Shown: positions 8,333 to 18,061 of the stretch, one piece after another | Layout: every line of letters begins with the position of its first letter | Position numbering within the stretch: the stretch's first letter is position 1 | Assembly (NCBI GenBank): GCA_945875805.1 | Contig: CAMCLY010000004.1 | Location: 1-54,107 of the forward strand | Source: an uncultured Myxococcales bacterium | GTDB taxonomy: Bacteria; Myxococcota_A; Bradymonadia; UBA4248 | Direction of reading: 5' to 3' | DNA: 54,107 bases | Program-made: the position numbers and the translations under genes | The notes under the pieces: generated by a model | Told to the model about the DNA's origin: nothing | Databases searched by the model: none | What the model saw: only the letters and a program-made list of their open reading frames with translations

Positions 8333-8854
8333 ATGCCAACCACAGAATCCCGCGAATCTTTGCAAACCGATACCATCGCCCCCAACACCGTCCCCTCCGT
8401 CGTGTTCGTCCTGAGCAACGACGCCGGCGAAGTCCTCGACCTCGCGACGCGCGAAAATCCCATGCGCTACCTCCACGGCCACGACCAAATCCTCCGCGGC
8501 CTCGAAAAAGCCCTCGACGGCGCACGCATCGGTGACCACTTCCACGTCGACGTCCCCCCCGAAGAGGGCTACGGACTGCGCGACGGCGAGCCCCAAGCCG
8601 TCCCAAAATCCATCTTCCCCCCAGGCACCCAGTTCCGCATCGGCGCCGGCATGACCGCCAAATCCGACGACGGAAAGCCATTCCCACTCTGGATCGTCTC
8701 CATCGACGACGACCATGTCTACGTCGACGCCAACCATCCCCTCGCCGGACTCACCCTCCACTTTGACGTCGAAGTCGTCGCCATTCGCAAGGCCACTCAG
8801 GATGAACTCAAAGACGGACGCGTCCACGACGGATGCAACGTCTGTCGCGTCTAG
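8333..8854 (+). CDS. SlyD-like FKBP-type peptidyl-prolyl isomerase
   Basis: A 173-residue protein; ATG 8333 is used (GTG 8324 is also in frame). It shows the SlyD plan: an FKBP half with LHGHDQILRGLEKALDGARI, then an insert-in-flap chaperone domain starting at PPEEGYGLRDGEPQAVP, then the return NHPLAGLTLHFDVEVVAI. Such proteins speed prolyl isomerisation and hold unfolded clients in the cytoplasm. The long His-rich metal-binding tail of E. coli SlyD is missing, but the end HDGCNVCRV keeps a His and two Cys that might still bind metal. It is the last gene of the nadB cluster and has a strong terminator downstream. Confidence 0.88.
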   Translation: MPTTESRESLQTDTIAPNTVPSVVFVLSNDAGEVLDLATRENPMRYLHGHDQILRGLEKALDGARIGDHFHVDVPPEEGYGLRDGEPQAVPKSIFPPGTQFRIGAGMTAKSDDGKPFPLWIVSIDDDHVYVDANHPLAGLTLHFDVEVVAIRKATQDELKDGRVHDGCNVCRV

Positions 8855-8889
8855 GCGCGCCGCCTATGGCCCATAGGCCATACGCCGTC
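8853..8889. repeat. Dispersed palindrome element (degenerate outer stem)
   Basis: The inner stem TATGGCC / GGCCATA is perfect and followed by the family's extra C. The outer arms (GGCG and CGCC) pair only with an internal loop. It overlaps the stop codon of the SlyD-like gene and lies directly before the terminator hairpin. Confidence 0.65.
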
Positions 8890-8891
8890 GC

Positions 8892-8936
8892 AAAGCGGCT
8901 ATTGGGGCAAAGCCCCAATACGCCGCTTTTTTCTTT
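8892..8936 (+). terminator. Terminator built from a bulged palindrome element
   Basis: AAAGCGGC-TATTGGGGC, loop AAA, GCCCCAATA-C-GCCGCTTT, then TTTCTTTT. The stem is 17 bp with one bulged C at 8921. This is the cleanest example of the family geometry, here clearly able to end transcription of the nadB operon. Confidence 0.85.
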
Positions 8937-9000
8937 TGGGGCAACGGCCAAACCCAACGCCTGCCGGTGACGCCTTTTTTTAGAATACTCAGGCCCACAT

Positions 9001-9060
9001 GTGCGTTACGTGTGACTTTCCCCGCCTGACGGGGCAATTCACGGGCATCGGGTGATGCGA
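9001..9060 (+). promoter_or_regulatory. Leader region with small hairpin before the activase gene
   Basis: The 146-base gap before the activase gene holds a CCCCG / CGGGG hairpin (around 9020-9035) and several small inverted pieces near the start codon. No known riboswitch is recognised. It may be a 5' leader; nothing more can be said from sequence alone. Confidence 0.25.
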
Positions 9061-9082
9061 TGCGCATTTCCAAACATCACGG

Positions 9083-12000
9083 ATGAAACCTATGAACGAT
9101 ATTTTACACTGTGGTCTCGACATCGGTTCGACGACCGTCAAGGCGGTCGTCGAAGACGACCGCTTTCATCTGCTTTACTCGACATATCGCCGCCATTATT
9201 CGGACATCCGTCTGGCGGTCTTCACAATTTTGCGCGAAATCGGCGCACAGCTTCACAACCCCGACATGACGATCCAAGTGACGGGGAGTGCCGGCATCGG
9301 CGTGGCCCAACGCCTCGGACTCTCCTTCTGCCAGGAGGTCATCGCTTCAAGCCACGCGGTCGAACAGCTCATCCCCGACGCCGATGTCGCCATTGAACTC
9401 GGCGGGGAAGACGCCAAAATCACGTTCTTTGGTGCGACGCTCGATCAACGCATGAACGGCACGTGCGCCGGAGGCACCGGAGCCTTCATCGATCAGATGG
9501 CCACCCTGCTCGACACGGATCCGGCGGGTCTCGACAAACTGGCGCAAGATCACGCGATGATCTACCCCATCGCCGCGCGCTGCGGCGTCTTTGCCAAAAC
9601 CGACATTCAGCCGCTTCTCAACGAAGGCGCCCGTCACGAGGATATCGCCGCGAGCATCTTCCAGGCCGTCGTCAACCAGACCGTGAGCGTCCTGGCCTGC
9701 GGCCACCCGATTCGGGGCAAGGTCGCCTTTCTGGGCGGCCCACTTCACTTCCTCCCCGCGTTGCGCGAACGGTTTATCGAAACCCTCCACCTGACGCCCG
9801 AGTGCGCAATCCTGCCCAAAAACGCCAATCTCTTCGTCGCCATTGGCGCGTCGCGCCTTTCGCGAACACTTCCCGTGACGTCATTTGCCACGTTGCTCGA
9901 ACGCATGGAATCCTACGACGGCAGCCTCTCCACCGAAGTCCAGCGGCTCGCCCCCCTCTTTGCCTCCCCCGACGAATACGCCCAATTCCAGACCGCCCAC
10001 GACATGCGCGCCCCAAGACGCGACCTGGCCACCTACCGCGGCGTGGCGTTTTTGGGCATCGACGCCGGTTCCACCACGACCAAAGCCGTCCTCATGAGCG
10101 CAGCCCGCGAAATCCTGTGCGACTATTACGGAAGTAACGAGGGCAAACCCCTCGAAAAGACCGTCGCCATCCTGCGCGACATCGCCCAAAAACTCCCCGC
10201 CGGTGTCACCATCGCCAACGCCTGCGTCACCGGATACGGCGAGGGACTCATCCAGAAAGCCCTCGGAATCGATGAAGGCGAAATCGAGACCATCGCACAC
10301 TACCGGGCCGCCGACCATTTTCTGCCCGGCGTCGACTTCATCCTCGATATCGGCGGCCAGGACATGAAATGCATGACCCTGCACGAAGGCGTCATCGAAA
10401 GCATCATGCTCAACGAAGCCTGCTCCTCCGGCTGCGGATCGTTCATCGAAACGTTCGCGCATTCGCTCGGCCACACCGCGGCGTCCTTTGCCCAGGAAGC
10501 CCTCTTTGCCCCATCCCCCATCGATCTGGGAACGCGCTGCACCGTCTTCATGAACTCCCGCGTCAAACAGGCTCAAAAAGAAGGCGCCTCCGTCGGCGAT
10601 ATCTCCGCCGGGCTCTGCTATTCCGTCATCAAGAATGCGCTCTACAAAGTCATCAAACTGCGCGACGCATCCAAAATCGGCAAAAACGTCATCGTACAGG
10701 GCGGTACATTCTTGAGCGACGCCGTGTTGTGCGCCTTTGAACGCGTGTCGGGGCTCCACGCTGTCCGCCCCGACATCGCCGGCCTGATGGGCGCTTACGG
10801 GTGTGCCCTCATCGCGCAGACGCGATGTCCCGCCGGCAAAACCCAAAGTGCCATGCGCTTTGGCGCCTCACTCGACGATTTTTCGTACACCATTTCCATG
10901 CGCCGTTGCGGCGGTTGCCAGAACAACTGCCTCCTCACCATCAACACATTCCAGGACGGCGAGCGATTCATGACGGGCAACCGATGCGAACGCCCCATGG
11001 GGAAAATCCACAAAACCGACGTGCCAAACCTGTTTGCCTACAAGGCCAGACGCACGTTCGACTACACCCCGCTCTCGCCCGAACAGGCCACGCGAGGAAC
11101 GGTCGGGATCCCGCGCGTTCTCAACATGTACGAAAACTATCCCTTCTGGTTCACCTTCTTTACCCAGCTGGGATTCCGCGTCATTCTGTCCCCACAGTCG
11201 TCCAAAAAGATTTACGAAATGGGCATCGACACCATTCCGTCCGAATCCGCATGTTATCCCGCCAAACTCGCACACGGGCACATCGCATGGCTCATCCGGC
11301 AAAACCCCGATTTTATCTTTTATCCATGCGTGTCGTACGAACAGCGCGAAGTCAAATCCGCCACCAATCACTACAACTGCCCCATCGTCACCTCCTACCC
11401 CGAGGTCATTCGCAACAACGTCGATGAACTCAAGGGCCGGGTGTTCAAAGATCCCTTCATCAATCTGGACGATCGCGCGCACCTGGCCGAACGTCTGTAC
11501 GAAGAAATCAAGCCGCTATGCGGCGCCTCGCCCCTCGAAGTCCGGCGAGCCGTCCGCGCCGCGCTCGCCGAACGCGACCGTTACAAAGGCGACATTCGCA
11601 TGGCCGCCGAAGCCGCCCTCGACGATATGCGCGCACACCACTCGCGCGGCATCGTCCTGGCCGGACGGCCTTACCACATCGATCCCGAAATTCACCACGG
11701 CATCCCCGACATGATCGCCTCGATGGGCATTGCCGTCCTCACCGAAGATTCCGTCGCCCACCTCGGCGATACCGGAGAACGTCTCCGCGTCGTCGACCAA
11801 TGGGCTTATCACTCCAGACTCTATTGCGCCGCACGCTTCGTCGCCTCTCAGCCAGACCTCGAACTCGTTCAGCTCAACAGCTTCGGCTGCGGCCTCGACG
11901 CCGTCACCACCGACCAGGTCATGGAAATCCTCCAGGCAAAAGGCCGGATCTACACGGCCCTCAAAATCGACGAAGGCAGCAACATCGGAGCCGCCCGTAT

Positions 12001-13357
12001 CCGTCTCAGAAGCCTTATCGCCGCCCTCGACGAACGCAAACGCCTCGGCTACATCGCCCATACACGCGAAGCCTGCCCAAGACCGAGGACGTTCACCCAA
12101 AACATGCGCCAGAACTACACCATCCTGGCCCCCCAGATGAGCCCCATCCACTTCAGACTCCTCGCCAAAGCCTTCCACGAGGCGGGATACAACCTCGTCA
12201 TTCTTCCACGGGGCGATCAGGCCGTCGTCGACGAGGGACTCAAATACGTCAACAACGACGCATGTTTCCCCACCATCCTCACCACCGGACAAATCGTTCA
12301 CGCACTCAAATTTGGAGGCTACGACACCCAAAAAACCGCCGTCTTCATCACACAGACCGGCGGCGGATGCCGGGCCACAAACTACGTCGCGTTCATCCGA
12401 AAAGCCCTGCGCGAAGCCGGGTTCCCACACGTTCCCGTCGTCGCGCTCTCCGCACAGGGATACGAAAAACACCCGGGGTTCCAATGGAGCGCTGGCCTTC
12501 TCCACCGGGGCTTTCAGGGACTCATCTACGGCGATTTGCTCATGCGATGCCTCTACCGCACGCGTCCCTACGAAAGCACACCAGGATCGGCCAACGCCCT
12601 TTATGAACTCTGGAACGCGCGTTGCCTCGAAGCCCTTACCACCGCATCGTTCGACCAATACCGCGAGAATTGTCGCCACATCGTCGAGGACTTCGACCGG
12701 CTTCCCATCACCCCGCGACGAAAACCACGCGTCGGCATCGTCGGCGAAATCCTCGTCAAATTCCACCCCGACGCCAACCACAACCTCGTCGAACTCCTCG
12801 AAGCCGAAGGCGCCGAAGCCGTGTGCCCCGACATCCTCGGATTCTTCCTCTACACCCTCCATGACGCCGATTTCGGATACACCAAACTCGGCACCTCCCT
12901 CACCTCCATGGCCATCTCCAAAACCATCACAAAAATCATCGAGTTCTATCAAAAACCTGCCGTGCAGGCACTCGCACAAAGCCAGAGGTTTGAAGCGCCC
13001 CATTCCATCGAGACGCTCGCCAAAATGACCACCCCCATCCTGCAAATCGGCAACACATGCGGCGAAGGATGGTTCCTCACCGCAGAAATGCTCGAACTCA
13101 TCGAGTCGGGCGTCGACAACATCCTCTGCCTACAGCCTTTCGCCTGCCTCCCCAATCACGTCACCGGAAAAGGCATGATTAAAAAAATACGCGAACTCCA
13201 CCCGGAGGCAAACATCGCCCCCATCGACTACGATCCAGGCGCAAGCGAGGTCAATCAGCTCAATCGAATCAAACTGATGCTCTCCGTGGCATTCAAAAAA
13301 ATACATGCCCAGACCGAGATCATCCCGTTCGACGAAGATGTCATCGTCGCCGGGTAA
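9083..13357 (+). CDS. Fused 2-hydroxyacyl-CoA dehydratase activase / dehydratase-like iron-sulfur protein
   Basis: A 1424-residue protein with two BcrAD/BadFG (ASKHA-fold) ATPase domains in tandem, then a dehydratase-like (DUF2229/HgdB-like) half. Domain 1 starts at [10 protein letters not shown] (11-20), domain 2 at [10 protein letters not shown] (325-334). Each keeps a cysteine pair 39 residues apart (C128/C167 and C447/C486), as in HgdC, where two subunits share one [4Fe-4S] cluster. Here both halves are in one chain, so the cluster could form within the protein. A further CxxCxxxC cluster is at 609, 612 and 616, and more cysteines follow ([16 protein letters not shown]). Related activases use ATP to drive single electrons to low potential. 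Proteins of this size are widespread in anaerobes, but their substrate is mostly unknown. ATG 9092 is an alternative start. Confidence 0.88.
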   Translation: MKPMNDILHCGLDIGSTTVKAVVEDDRFHLLYSTYRRHYSDIRLAVFTILREIGAQLHNPDMTIQVTGSAGIGVAQRLGLSFCQEVIASSHAVEQLIPDADVAIELGGEDAKITFFGATLDQRMNGTCAGGTGAFIDQMATLLDTDPAGLDKLAQDHAMIYPIAARCGVFAKTDIQPLLNEGARHEDIAASIFQAVVNQTVSVLACGHPIRGKVAFLGGPLHFLPALRERFIETLHLTPECAILPKNANLFVAIGASRLSRTLPVTSFATLLERMESYDGSLSTEVQRLAPLFASPDEYAQFQTAHDMRAPRRDLATYRGVAFLGIDAGSTTTKAVLMSAAREILCDYYGSNEGKPLEKTVAILRDIAQKLPAGVTIANACVTGYGEGLIQKALGIDEGEIETIAHYRAADHFLPGVDFILDIGGQDMKCMTLHEGVIESIMLNEACSSGCGSFIETFAHSLGHTAASFAQEALFAPSPIDLGTRCTVFMNSRVKQAQKEGASVGDISAGLCYSVIKNALYKVIKLRDASKIGKNVIVQGGTFLSDAVLCAFERVSGLHAVRPDIAGLMGAYGCALIAQTRCPAGKTQSAMRFGASLDDFSYTISMRRCGGCQNNCLLTINTFQDGERFMTGNRCERPMGKIHKTDVPNLFAYKARRTFDYTPLSPEQATRGTVGIPRVLNMYENYPFWFTFFTQLGFRVILSPQSSKKIYEMGIDTIPSESACYPAKLAHGHIAWLIRQNPDFIFYPCVSYEQREVKSATNHYNCPIVTSYPEVIRNNVDELKGRVFKDPFINLDDRAHLAERLYEEIKPLCGASPLEVRRAVRAALAERDRYKGDIRMAAEAALDDMRAHHSRGIVLAGRPYHIDPEIHHGIPDMIASMGIAVLTEDSVAHLGDTGERLRVVDQWAYHSRLYCAARFVASQPDLELVQLNSFGCGLDAVTTDQVMEILQAKGRIYTALKIDEGSNIGAARIRLRSLIAALDERKRLGYIAHTREACPRPRTFTQNMRQNYTILAPQMSPIHFRLLAKAFHEAGYNLVILPRGDQAVVDEGLKYVNNDACFPTILTTGQIVHALKFGGYDTQKTAVFITQTGGGCRATNYVAFIRKALREAGFPHVPVVALSAQGYEKHPGFQWSAGLLHRGFQGLIYGDLLMRCLYRTRPYESTPGSANALYELWNARCLEALTTASFDQYRENCRHIVEDFDRLPITPRRKPRVGIVGEILVKFHPDANHNLVELLEAEGAEAVCPDILGFFLYTLHDADFGYTKLGTSLTSMAISKTITKIIEFYQKPAVQALAQSQRFEAPHSIETLAKMTTPILQIGNTCGEGWFLTAEMLELIESGVDNILCLQPFACLPNHVTGKGMIKKIRELHPEANIAPIDYDPGASEVNQLNRIKLMLSVAFKKIHAQTEIIPFDEDVIVAG

Positions 13358-13366
13358 AAGGTTTTT

Positions 13367-13390
13367 TGTGGGGGGCCTTGGCCCCCCACA
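13367..13390. terminator. G-run/C-run hairpin after the activase gene
   Basis: TGTGGGGGGCC pairs with GGCCCCCCACA and begins 9 bases after the stop codon. A T run lies on its left side, so its T tract is on the upstream side for the plus strand. This is the G/C-run hairpin of the dispersed family and may stop polymerase in either direction. Confidence 0.5.
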
Positions 13391-13395
13391 CCCCC

Positions 13396-13446
13396 GAAAT
13401 GCGAATGCGCTCACGCGGCTTTGCCGCGCGGGCGCATTCGCATTTC
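13396..13446. repeat. Long palindrome, 15-bp plus 5-bp stem
   Basis: GAAATGCGAATGCGC (13396-13410) pairs perfectly with 13432-13446; inside it GCGGC / GCCGC closes a TTT loop. The reverse complement of this element plus the 13367 hairpin resembles the start of the window. The rest of the gap up to 13625 has no further clear structure. Confidence 0.8.
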
Positions 13447-13625
13447 ATGAGGAGATGAAACCAAGCGTGTCGTGTCGGTAAAACGATTGGAAAGATGTGG
13501 GCTTTAGACCTGGCTTGTCTATGCCCAAAAGCGTATGATAACATCAAACGTGCTGGGGCGTTTTAACCCCTGACACGGTGACTCCAGCTGAACAAGATGT
13601 TTTATATCGTATTCGGAGGTTCCAG

Positions 13626-14279
13626 ATGAGAATAGGTAAAAGAAGACGAAGACCCGCTACTTTGCTAGACATAATCATAGTTACCGCTTCTTGTTTATTA
13701 TTCATTATCGCAATTTTATATATAAATATCAATGTCTACCAAAAACCGTTCACAGAATGCTTGGACGATATCATAATCTGTTTAATTGTGGCAGGTGCTC
13801 TTCTCATCAGCTTATCCTTAGAAGTTATTCATAACAGAGAGAAGAAAAAAAACGCCGAAATAAAAGCCAAAGCGGAACGTGCGATCGACCCGAGATTGGA
13901 ACTTGAGATTTATGCTTTAGAAAATGAGATCGTTGAAAAAGAAAACGCTCAAATCCAATACAAAGCGGAATACGGATATGCAAATGAAACCCTAGATGCA
14001 GAACTTCGCGAAAAAAAAGAAGCCTTGCAACGCCTTCGGAATAAAAAAGCCATCGAAATGGTCAATGCAGAAAATGCCACAAGCTATCGCATGGCAATAG
14101 AAAAAGACGCCCCCATCGACGAAATCGATGCCTTGGTGAACCGGGTAAGAAATTCATCCGACTTGGATACGGAGCCCCCCGAAGAGGACTCAGACGGGCA
14201 ATCTTATATCGAGACTCCGTCTCAAGCACAATATGGCATCCACGCCACAAAACCCAAAAACGACTTCAGATTGTTGTAA
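13626..14279 (+). CDS. Two-helix membrane protein with long coiled coil
   Basis: A 217-residue protein. ATG 13626 follows GGAGG (13615-13619) at 6 bases, which beats the upstream GTG at 13578. After a basic start (MRIGKRRRRPATLL) come two transmembrane segments (about 14-35 and 48-68). A charged coiled coil rich in Glu, Lys and Ala follows to about residue 150, then an acidic, Pro/Gln-rich tail. No family is recognised. The gene is visibly AT-richer than the activase gene before it, and it starts the AT-richer block running to 16.7 kb. Confidence 0.7.
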   Translation: MRIGKRRRRPATLLDIIIVTASCLLFIIAILYININVYQKPFTECLDDIIICLIVAGALLISLSLEVIHNREKKKNAEIKAKAERAIDPRLELEIYALENEIVEKENAQIQYKAEYGYANETLDAELREKKEALQRLRNKKAIEMVNAENATSYRMAIEKDAPIDEIDALVNRVRNSSDLDTEPPEEDSDGQSYIETPSQAQYGIHATKPKNDFRLL

Positions 14280-14407
14280 AAACGCCATGACGCTTTCCAT
14301 GAATACATGATAAAATCGATCGGTTGCGTGCGAATACGATGTCGACGGGACTTTGTGTGCGCGCGTGAAAAGAACGTCAGGCTTTGCATAGAAATGGAGG
14401 TAAATCC

Positions 14408-14746
14408 ATGAGCAGAAGGAATTATGGGCGTTCAAACCATACCTACGAAATCAATTTCCACAAAATGTCCCCCAAGAAAACGTACACCGTATTGTCGGTG
14501 GGCTTTTTTATCGTTTTTCTTCTCCTTCCATTTGACGTGAGTGCAAGCTGCATTGCGCTCGCCGTTTATCTCGTCATCATGGGACTGGTGTTTTTGACGC
14601 ACAAGGTCGGATACGCACTGGAAGAGGAAGCAAAAAATATCGATCGGGGATACGTCGATTATGTGGCTGAATACGAAAAATTGCATTCGTCCGAAAAAGG
14701 ATCCTCTGACATACTCCATGATGACAACCCAAACGGTCAACGGTGA
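14408..14746 (+). CDS. Small two-helix membrane protein
   Basis: A 112-residue protein with a strong GGAGG 7-8 bases before ATG 14408. The N-terminus is polar (about 1-28). Two membrane helices follow (about 29-47 and 50-70), then an acidic and polar C-terminal part. No family is recognised. Its layout echoes the previous gene (two helices then a charged tail), so the two may act together, but they show no clear sequence similarity. Confidence 0.65.
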   Translation: MSRRNYGRSNHTYEINFHKMSPKKTYTVLSVGFFIVFLLLPFDVSASCIALAVYLVIMGLVFLTHKVGYALEEEAKNIDRGYVDYVAEYEKLHSSEKGSSDILHDDNPNGQR

Positions 14747-14866
14747 ACATCCAGACGCATGACGCGCAACACATGAGGTTTGCAAAATGCGCATAAGGTA
14801 GGCAAACTGCCACACAGGCCACGTTTTGGGCCGTCTGTGCTGAACGACAACAGGGAGGAACGAACG

Positions 14867-16693
14867 ATGAAACCTTGGAATCACACAAAAAAATCGATTT
14901 TATGCGGTCTGGCTTGCATGATGGCGAGCTGTTCCCTCGAACATGCCGTCGAGACGAACGCGTGCCCCAATGTTCAAATCGTGGATATCGGACAAGGTCA
15001 GTACGCATACAAAATCGGCGAAGAAGTGTATTGCGGTGCCTATAACGACGTGATCGATTCCTACAACGACGCATTCGATGAAAACAGAAAGCCATGTGAA
15101 ACCCTTTCCAGTGACGTCAAAAAACAGTTCGATAATAACGTGTGTATTGGGAGTGATGTGCAATGTGGCGTGGCACCTATGATACCGGAGTCTAGAACCG
15201 ATGCAGTGGAAATGTGCAGTTCGTGTGAAAAAGAGGGGGAGGTTCGATGTGCCGATGACAATAATACTTCCTTTTTTTGTGTCGATCTTACCAAAAATGC
15301 AAATCACTGCGGACAATGTGGAAAGGAATGCAATGCTGGATATACTTGCCAGAATGGTCAATGTGAAGAAACAGAAACGATCTGTAAATCCCCCAACAAA
15401 ATTTGTGACAATGAATGCGTGTCAACATTCGACAATGCAAAACATTGTGGAGAATGTAACACCCCGTGTAATGATGGTGAATATTGTATGAATAGCACAT
15501 GCCGCAAACCAGAAACATGTGCGCTTCCAATGACCATATGTGAAGATAAAGAGACAAACAGCGTTCGTTGTGTGGATGTCCAGAACGATACCCTTCACTG
15601 CGGCACTTGTAATCACGCATGTCCGGATGACTTTGAATGTCATGAGGGCAAATGCACGGCAAAACCGTGTGAAGATGACGCCCCCGTGTGTTTTAAACAC
15701 ATCCATGGCGACGACGTCAGCTGGGTAGATGAAAATGCTTATACCGACGGTGATGTGCGGATGTGCATGAAACGATGCACGATCGAGGAGTGTTATGACG
15801 GCTGGTGTGGATTTGAAAGTTGCCAGAACCACGGGGAAATATGCCCGGACCGGAAACGCATGAAATGCGACTTGACGTCAAATCAATGCGTCTGTGAGGC
15901 GGGAACCTATCGGCATGACAGCAAATGCCTCGATCCCAACGAGAACGCCTCGTGCGGCGCCAGCGCAGATTCACCGGGCGTGGTGTGTATAGAACACTCC
16001 AAATGCAACGGTGAAAAATGTGTGTGTGAAGCCGGATATACCCTGTGCACCTATTCCGATGCCGAAGGCAATGACTTTGAAAAATGCATGGATTTTAACG
16101 CCTCACACATGACCTCGTGTACGTCGTGCAAAACAAACTACTATGTCGAAGACGGAAAAACCCATGCCGACGGCTGCACGGTCAATTATGACGACGACAT
16201 CGAGAATTGCGGAGAAAAAGGACACCAGTGCCCTGAGGCAAACGCAGACCAGAATGTCAAAAGTGTACAATGCAAGGCCGGAAAGTGCATCGTCAAGACG
16301 TGCTCGGAACACTATGCCGATTGTAATGGAATAATCACCGATGGATGCGAAGCCTCACTGGATTCAAATGAAAATTGCGGCGGTTGTGGTGTGAAATGTG
16401 GTTTTATTGAAAGTAACGATATGTTTTTTGATACGGATTGTAAGAATTCTGCGTTTTCATCGAGAGATGATAATTTTAACAATTATGTTGGAGAATATAA
16501 ATCTGAACTGAACTATTGTTGTGCGACGGGAGATTTTGACATTTTAATATCACCAGGACGACCTGTGGATGTGGAGTGTTGTCCGGGAATGCGGTTGTAT
16601 GAATACGATGAAAGCATGTGTGGAGAAAGGGAGACGCATGGAAAGGATTTATATATGTGTGGAGAAGGAGATATGGGATCCTGTTGGAATTAA
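14867..16693 (+). CDS. Cys-rich repeat lipoprotein (Myxococcota type)
   Basis: A 608-residue protein. ATG 14867 follows GGGAGG and opens a lipoprotein signal with lipobox MASC near residue 24. Residues about 140-270 hold three repeats of the form HCGxCxxxCxxxxxCxxGxC. A later part has the pattern DCNGIITDGCE ... NCGGCGVKC, common in surface proteins of Myxococcota. The cysteines are expected to form disulfides outside the cytoplasm. Function is unknown; a cell-surface role is likely. The last ~95 codons (from about 16395) are much richer in A and T than the rest, with TTT, AAT and TAT codons in rows. This suggests the tail came by recombination from another source. A palindrome element follows. 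Confidence 0.8.
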   Translation: MKPWNHTKKSILCGLACMMASCSLEHAVETNACPNVQIVDIGQGQYAYKIGEEVYCGAYNDVIDSYNDAFDENRKPCETLSSDVKKQFDNNVCIGSDVQCGVAPMIPESRTDAVEMCSSCEKEGEVRCADDNNTSFFCVDLTKNANHCGQCGKECNAGYTCQNGQCEETETICKSPNKICDNECVSTFDNAKHCGECNTPCNDGEYCMNSTCRKPETCALPMTICEDKETNSVRCVDVQNDTLHCGTCNHACPDDFECHEGKCTAKPCEDDAPVCFKHIHGDDVSWVDENAYTDGDVRMCMKRCTIEECYDGWCGFESCQNHGEICPDRKRMKCDLTSNQCVCEAGTYRHDSKCLDPNENASCGASADSPGVVCIEHSKCNGEKCVCEAGYTLCTYSDAEGNDFEKCMDFNASHMTSCTSCKTNYYVEDGKTHADGCTVNYDDDIENCGEKGHQCPEANADQNVKSVQCKAGKCIVKTCSEHYADCNGIITDGCEASLDSNENCGGCGVKCGFIESNDMFFDTDCKNSAFSSRDDNFNNYVGEYKSELNYCCATGDFDILISPGRPVDVECCPGMRLYEYDESMCGERETHGKDLYMCGEGDMGSCWN

Positions 16694-16725
16694 ATCTTGT
16701 TTAGAGGTGAAATAGAAAGAAAAAA

Positions 16726-16790
16726 GCGGCGCGTATCCGCAGGATAGCGCCGCGCGCGGGGCGTATCGGGCGAAGGCCGATAGCCCGCGC
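16726..16790. repeat. Dispersed palindrome element, two bulged hairpins between convergent genes
   Basis: Hairpin 1: GCGGCGC, bulged G, TATCC, loop GCA, GGATA, GCGCCGC (16726-16753). Hairpin 2: GCGCGGGGC, bulged G, TATCGG ... CCGATA, GCCCGCGC (16754-16790). It lies between the Cys-rich lipoprotein gene and the end of the porin gene and could stop transcription from both sides. Confidence 0.85.
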
Positions 16791-16807
16791 CCCCAAGACA
16801 CACAGAA

Positions 16808-18061
16808 TCACCAGACGAACTGGGCCATGAGCATGGCAAAATCGTTGTCAAATCCGACGTTGGCCTCCACATTGACGGTGTAGTCAAAGCGGACGGAGAC
16901 GGGATAGTTTTCGACAAAATAGGCGACGGAGACCGTGTGCTGATCGACGCCATTGTCGGTGTCGGGGACGATGAGCGCGTAGCGATAGCCGAACTGGAAA
17001 CGAAAATACTCGAAGGGAAGCATGTACGAAATCTGGGCGACGATGCCGTAGGCGGATTCGTCATCCGGGACCGAGGATATGCCGGCGATGTCGCTGTGTT
17101 CGTTCTCCTCGTTGGAAATTTTGTTCCAGAAGGCTTCGACATCGATGTGAAGTCCGCTGTAGTTGGCGTGGAGTTCGCCGGTGATGGTGGTGATGTTCTG
17201 ATAATATGAATAATTTGCCAGGACATCCGACACGCCCCCGACAATGGTTGCGGAGGACGGGAATTTGAATTTGCCGTGACGGTAGGCTGCGCTGACGCCG
17301 ATGGAGAAGAAATGTCCAGGTTTGATGCCGTCGTAGAGGGCGTTCATGAGGGCGAGTTCGAGATGGGCATAAAGGGCGGCACGCGTGTCGATGGGGCCGG
17401 TTTCGGTGCCCGAACCGCTGGTGACGGCGGCGGCATAGCGGAAACCGACGGATCCGAAGTCGAGGAGGTCGGAGTCGAACTGGATGCCGAGTTCGCGTGC
17501 AGGCGAGATGCCACGGAGGGATATGGACTCGGGGTCTTCCTCGGTTTTTTCGATGGGAACGGTCATGCCGGTGGAGACGACGGAGCGCTCTATGAAGTCC
17601 GATTTGGTTTCGGAAGTGAGGTTTTCAAAATCGATGGGGGGCTTGAACTGTCCGGCGCGGATTTGAAAGGCGGGCACGATGTCGAAGTCCATGTAGGCGT
17701 CCTTGAGCTGGATGGCGCCGTCGGTGGATCCGTTGATGGTGTCGATGCCGCCTGCACCGTCGAGGCTGATGCGCGCGGACACGATGTCGCGGTAGCTGAC
17801 GTCAAAATTGAGCCGCGCGTTGAGGTTGGCAAACCCGATGTAGTCGGATGGGCCGGGTTCCGAGCCAAACTGGATGTCGTCGGAGCTGTGAGAGATGTTT
17901 CCGACGGTCAGGACGGTCCGGGCAAAACCGCCGAACGTCATGCGCCAGTTTCCGGATTCGAGGGATATGGGGGCGTTTTCGTGCCCGGGCGATTGGGCCA
18001 TGGCGGGGGTTGCGGTGAGGACGGCAAGCGCCGCAAGACTCGCGAGGGAATGCAGTTTCAT
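16808..18061 (-). CDS. Outer-membrane porin-like protein (OprO/OprP-type barrel)
   Basis: A 417-residue protein starting at ATG 18061, with AAGGAAG upstream. The signal peptide ends in ATPAMA|QS. The mature part alternates polar and hydrophobic residues as in a beta-barrel and ends in FVW, a usual outer-membrane assembly signal. YMDFDIVPAFQIRAGQFKPP resembles a strand and turn seen in phosphate-selective porins (OprO/OprP), where a helix-free strand pair ends in G(Q/K)xKxP. The substrate cannot be told. Its start overlaps the stop of the upstream permease by 4 bases (ATGA), so a linked task, such as passing a permease substrate through the outer membrane, is a fair inference. Confidence 0.8.
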   Translation of the reverse strand: MKLHSLASLAALAVLTATPAMAQSPGHENAPISLESGNWRMTFGGFARTVLTVGNISHSSDDIQFGSEPGPSDYIGFANLNARLNFDVSYRDIVSARISLDGAGGIDTINGSTDGAIQLKDAYMDFDIVPAFQIRAGQFKPPIDFENLTSETKSDFIERSVVSTGMTVPIEKTEEDPESISLRGISPARELGIQFDSDLLDFGSVGFRYAAAVTSGSGTETGPIDTRAALYAHLELALMNALYDGIKPGHFFSIGVSAAYRHGKFKFPSSATIVGGVSDVLANYSYYQNITTITGELHANYSGLHIDVEAFWNKISNEENEHSDIAGISSVPDDESAYGIVAQISYMLPFEYFRFQFGYRYALIVPDTDNGVDQHTVSVAYFVENYPVSVRFDYTVNVEANVGFDNDFAMLMAQFVW

